DNA from: DASXTK01 sp036505485
GTDB lineage: Bacteria > Actinomycetota > Acidimicrobiia > Acidimicrobiales > VFJN01
Assembly (NCBI GenBank): GCA_036505485.1
Contig: DASXTK010000036.1
Coordinates: forward strand, 1-6,605
Reading direction: 5' to 3'
Length of the DNA stretch: 6,605 bases
Shown one piece after another: positions 4,746 to 6,605 of the stretch (its first letter is position 1; each line of letters opens with the position of its first letter). The translations under genes and the position numbers were made by a program. Below the pieces are notes generated by a model. It was given only the letters and a program-made list of their open reading frames with translations, was not told the DNA's origin and made no database searches.

Positions 4746-5969
4746 ATGCGGGCAGGCAGAGGGGGAGTGACTGCGCTGGCGGGGCTGGTCGCGGTCGTCC
4801 TGCTGGGGATGAGCAGCTGCGGACTGCTCAACAGCGGGGGAGACGACGACGGCGCCGCCACCGACGGCGCCCCGCTGGGTCAGATCGGTTTTCCCGACGT
4901 CAAGGTCGATACCGGCTGCGGTGCGACCGGCTCCACCGACGAGGCCGACCTGGCCGCCGACCGGAAGGTGGCCCGCTGCGCACCGGACGCCCCGACCGCG
5001 CTTCCCCTGGCTCAACCGGTGACCTTGAAGGTCGGGGTCCGGGGCCGCACCGAGGACCTGGCGCCGATCCTTCTGGCCGACCACTTCGAGCAGTTCAAGG
5101 CCGAGAACCTGACCGTGGAGATCACCGAGTACGACAGTGCCGCCGAGCTCTACGACGCCCTGGAGACCGGAGCGGTCGACGTCGTGGCGGGCGACCTCGA
5201 TGGCCCGTTCTTCGACGCCGTGTTCCGCACCGGCACGGGCGCCGGCCCACGGGTGGTGCTGGGGGGTCCGATCGCGGCGCATGCCCAGGACACCAAGACC
5301 CCGCAGACCGGGCTGTGGCTGCGGACCGATCTGCTGGACGAGCCCGACAACTTCATCGACCTGGAGGACATCAAGCAACCGGTCGCGGTGCAGGACAGCA
5401 TCGCCGACGTCGTGACCTATCCGATCGACTTCGTGCTGCAACAGGACGACATCTCGCTCAACGAGGTCCAGACCTCGACCACCAGCGGCGAGGAAGCGGC
5501 CAAGATGCTGCTGTCGGAGGAGCTGTCGGGCGCGTGGCTGACCGATCCGTGGTGGCGCGAGGTGGTCGACAGCGACCTTCAGATCGAGCTGGTGGCCACG
5601 TTGCCGGTGTCTGAGTCGTTGGGGGGCGTGGTGTTCGCACCCCGTCTGCTGGACCCGCAGCGCGACCGGATCGCGGGCCTGGCCTTCGCCCGGGCGGTGG
5701 TCCGCACCATCAACACCTACCTGGGCCAGGACTACCAGGAGGACGATGACGTGGTGGACGCCCTGGTCGAGGTGACCGGGGAGACCAAGGACGACATCGT
5801 CCACACCCCGGCATGGGTGTTCGACTGGGAGCTCCGGCTGGACACCACGTCCCGCATCCAGGAGGGGATGATCCTGCTGGGCGGCGTGGTCTACGAGGAC
5901 GATCTACCCGAGCCACGCCTCGTCGACCGCACCATCTACAAAGAGGTCGTCGCCCAGGCCGACCAATGA
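4746..5969 (+). CDS. ABC-type substrate-binding lipoprotein, NMT1/SsuA-like
   Basis: The protein has 407 residues. The N-terminus has Arg2 and Arg5, a hydrophobic core (8-21) and a slightly atypical lipobox MSSC, with Cys25 as the likely lipidation site. An acidic Gly/Asp linker follows, then a segment with Cys58 and Cys78 that may pair. From about residue 92 the type-2 periplasmic-binding fold starts: 'VTLKVGVRGRTEDLAPILLADHF' (92-114) and 'AENLTVEITEYDSAAELYDALETGAVDVVAGDLDGPFF' (119-156), the classic first-lobe pattern of nitrate/sulfonate/taurine or thiamine-precursor binding proteins. 'QPVAVQDSIADVVTYPIDFVLQQ' (211-233) and 'SGAWLTDPWW' (261-270) follow in the second lobe. The protein should capture a small solute outside the membrane for import. 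No permease or ATPase is next to it in the window, and the convergent gene downstream closes the transcription unit on that side. Ligand not predictable. The roughly 90-residue N-terminal extension is longer than usual. Confidence 0.85.
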   Translation: MRAGRGGVTALAGLVAVVLLGMSSCGLLNSGGDDDGAATDGAPLGQIGFPDVKVDTGCGATGSTDEADLAADRKVARCAPDAPTALPLAQPVTLKVGVRGRTEDLAPILLADHFEQFKAENLTVEITEYDSAAELYDALETGAVDVVAGDLDGPFFDAVFRTGTGAGPRVVLGGPIAAHAQDTKTPQTGLWLRTDLLDEPDNFIDLEDIKQPVAVQDSIADVVTYPIDFVLQQDDISLNEVQTSTTSGEEAAKMLLSEELSGAWLTDPWWREVVDSDLQIELVATLPVSESLGGVVFAPRLLDPQRDRIAGLAFARAVVRTINTYLGQDYQEDDDVVDALVEVTGETKDDIVHTPAWVFDWELRLDTTSRIQEGMILLGGVVYEDDLPEPRLVDRTIYKEVVAQADQ

Positions 5970-5974
5970 CCGCC

Positions 5975-6023
5975 GAAATTGAGGCGTTTCTCGCGCTTAT
6001 AGCGCGCCAAACGCCTCAATTTC
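5975..6023. terminator. Bidirectional hairpin between convergent genes, overlapping the dioxygenase stop
   Basis: Bases 5975-5989 pair perfectly with 6009-6023 (15 bp). Two mismatches follow, then 5992-5997 pairs with 6001-6006 (6 bp) around a 3-nt TAT loop. The outer stem has A/T ends (GAAATT...AATTTC) and sits 5 bp after the binding-protein stop. For the opposite gene, the right arm lies inside the coding end: its last codons and TGA stop (6018-6016) are within the stem. A bidirectional transcription terminator is the natural reading. Confidence 0.75.
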
Positions 6024-6605
6024 CGGGTTTGGACCACGACCACGGGTAGTCGGGGTCGACGCAGGCTCGGGCGCCGTCTCCGAGCAGCAGCGGACGGAAC
6101 GTGTCGATCATCACCGCCAGCTCGTCGGTCGTCTCGCGGCCCAGGCTGGCCTCGACGCTGCCGGGCTGGGGGCCGTGGGTGAAGCCTGACGGGTGCAGGG
6201 TGATCGACCCGGTCTCGATGCCGGCCCCCTTGCGGCTCGTGAAGTCGCCGTCGCAGTAGTAGAGGACTTCGTCGGAGTCCACGTTGGCGTGGTTGTACGG
6301 CGACGGTACGGCGAGGGGGTGGTAGTCCAGCTTGCGTGGCACGAAGCTGCAGACCACGAACCGGGGGCCGGCGAAGGTCTGGTGCACCGGGGGCGGCTGG
6401 TGGACCCGGCCGGTCAGCGGCTCGAAGTCGCCGATGGCGAACCGGTAGGGGTACAGACCGCCGTCCCAGCCGACCACGTCGAAGGGATGGTGGACGTAGC
6501 GGTAGCGGGTGAGCCCGTGGAGATGCCGGACGAGGACCTCCACCGGCTCGTCGGCGGGATCCTCGGCGAGCAGGGGTTCAGTCGGACCGTGCACGTCACG
6601 TTCGC
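6016..6605 (-). CDS. hmgA: Homogentisate 1,2-dioxygenase-like protein, C-terminal half (5' end outside window)
   Basis: 195 C-terminal residues are visible of a protein normally around 380-440, and the frame is open to the right edge. The enzyme opens the ring of homogentisate to maleylacetoacetate in tyrosine/phenylalanine degradation, using Fe(II) and O2 in the cytoplasm. Numbering from the first visible codon, 'HHPFDVVGWDGGLYPYRF' (38-55), 'RVHQPPPVHQTF' (66-77), 'PYNHANVDSDEVLYYCDGDF' (102-121) and 'ITLHPSGFTHGP' (134-145) match bacterial homogentisate dioxygenases. His105, Glu112 and His143 are the likely iron ligands, equivalent to His335, Glu341 and His371 of the human enzyme (one extra residue between the first two). 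His68 likely matches human His292. A GTG at 6594 is not a start, since homology continues through it. The C-terminus ends in a hairpin arm. Other homogentisate-pathway genes are not visible. An HGD paralogue with another substrate cannot be excluded. Confidence 0.88.
   Translation of the reverse strand, partial: ERDVHGPTEPLLAEDPADEPVEVLVRHLHGLTRYRYVHHPFDVVGWDGGLYPYRFAIGDFEPLTGRVHQPPPVHQTFAGPRFVVCSFVPRKLDYHPLAVPSPYNHANVDSDEVLYYCDGDFTSRKGAGIETGSITLHPSGFTHGPQPGSVEASLGRETTDELAVMIDTFRPLLLGDGARACVDPDYPWSWSKPGN

Noticed and set aside
4077..5804. 575-codon open frame on the minus strand across the flavodoxin and binding-protein genes
   Set aside because: It lies antisense to two genes with clear family signatures. 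Its own translation is His/Gln/Arg/Gly-rich with no domain-like pattern, as expected from high third-position GC.
6592..6594. GTG as the start of the homogentisate dioxygenase-like gene
   Set aside because: The frame stays open to the window edge, and the visible part corresponds only to the C-terminal half of the family, so the true start lies outside.

Overview
The window is GC-rich, gene-dense bacterial chromosome. Codon use (strong G/C at third positions), GTG as well as ATG starts, a MenB very close to the mycobacterial form, and lipoproteins whose mature N-termini run into Ser/Thr/Gly/Asp-rich linkers all point to an actinobacterium. An environmental lineage such as Acidimicrobiia is plausible, but this is inference without a database search. 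No rRNA, tRNA, CRISPR array, transposase or phage gene is visible.

Layout, left to right. (1) 2-388 (+) is the 3' part of a YceI-family protein. It is followed after 44 bp by menB (433-1332, +), the naphthoate synthase of menaquinone biosynthesis. (2) 1333-1690 is a 358-bp gene-free gap between convergent genes. It is packed with inverted repeats, including a 94-bp hairpin made of four copies of a 15-16-bp unit. (3) 4058-1691 (-) is a compact three-gene unit: an aldo-keto reductase, a lipoprotein with an NADase-type glycan-binding (discoidin-like) domain whose ATG overlaps the reductase stop as TGATG, and a nitroreductase-family flavoprotein 20 bp further on. (4) 4059-4202 is a divergent promoter region, from which a small flavodoxin-like gene (4203-4625, +) is read the other way. 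(5) 4746-5969 (+) is a lipoprotein substrate-binding protein of the NMT1/SsuA type with no permease or ATPase beside it here. (6) 5975-6023 is a strong hairpin between convergent genes, and one of its arms contains the stop codon of (7) the 3' half of a homogentisate 1,2-dioxygenase-like gene (6016-6605, -), which runs off the right edge.

Functional picture: most genes are ordinary metabolic or redox housekeeping (menaquinone, NAD(P)H/FMN oxidoreductases, flavodoxin, aromatic-acid catabolism) plus two surface lipoproteins. The reductase-lipoprotein-nitroreductase unit is the only arrangement that suggests joint function, and that function is not evident from sequence. I see no clear novel defence, mobile or biosynthetic system. 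The least explained signals are the palindromic intergenic elements. The two convergent-gene hairpins share a TGAGGCG core although they lie more than 4 kb apart.
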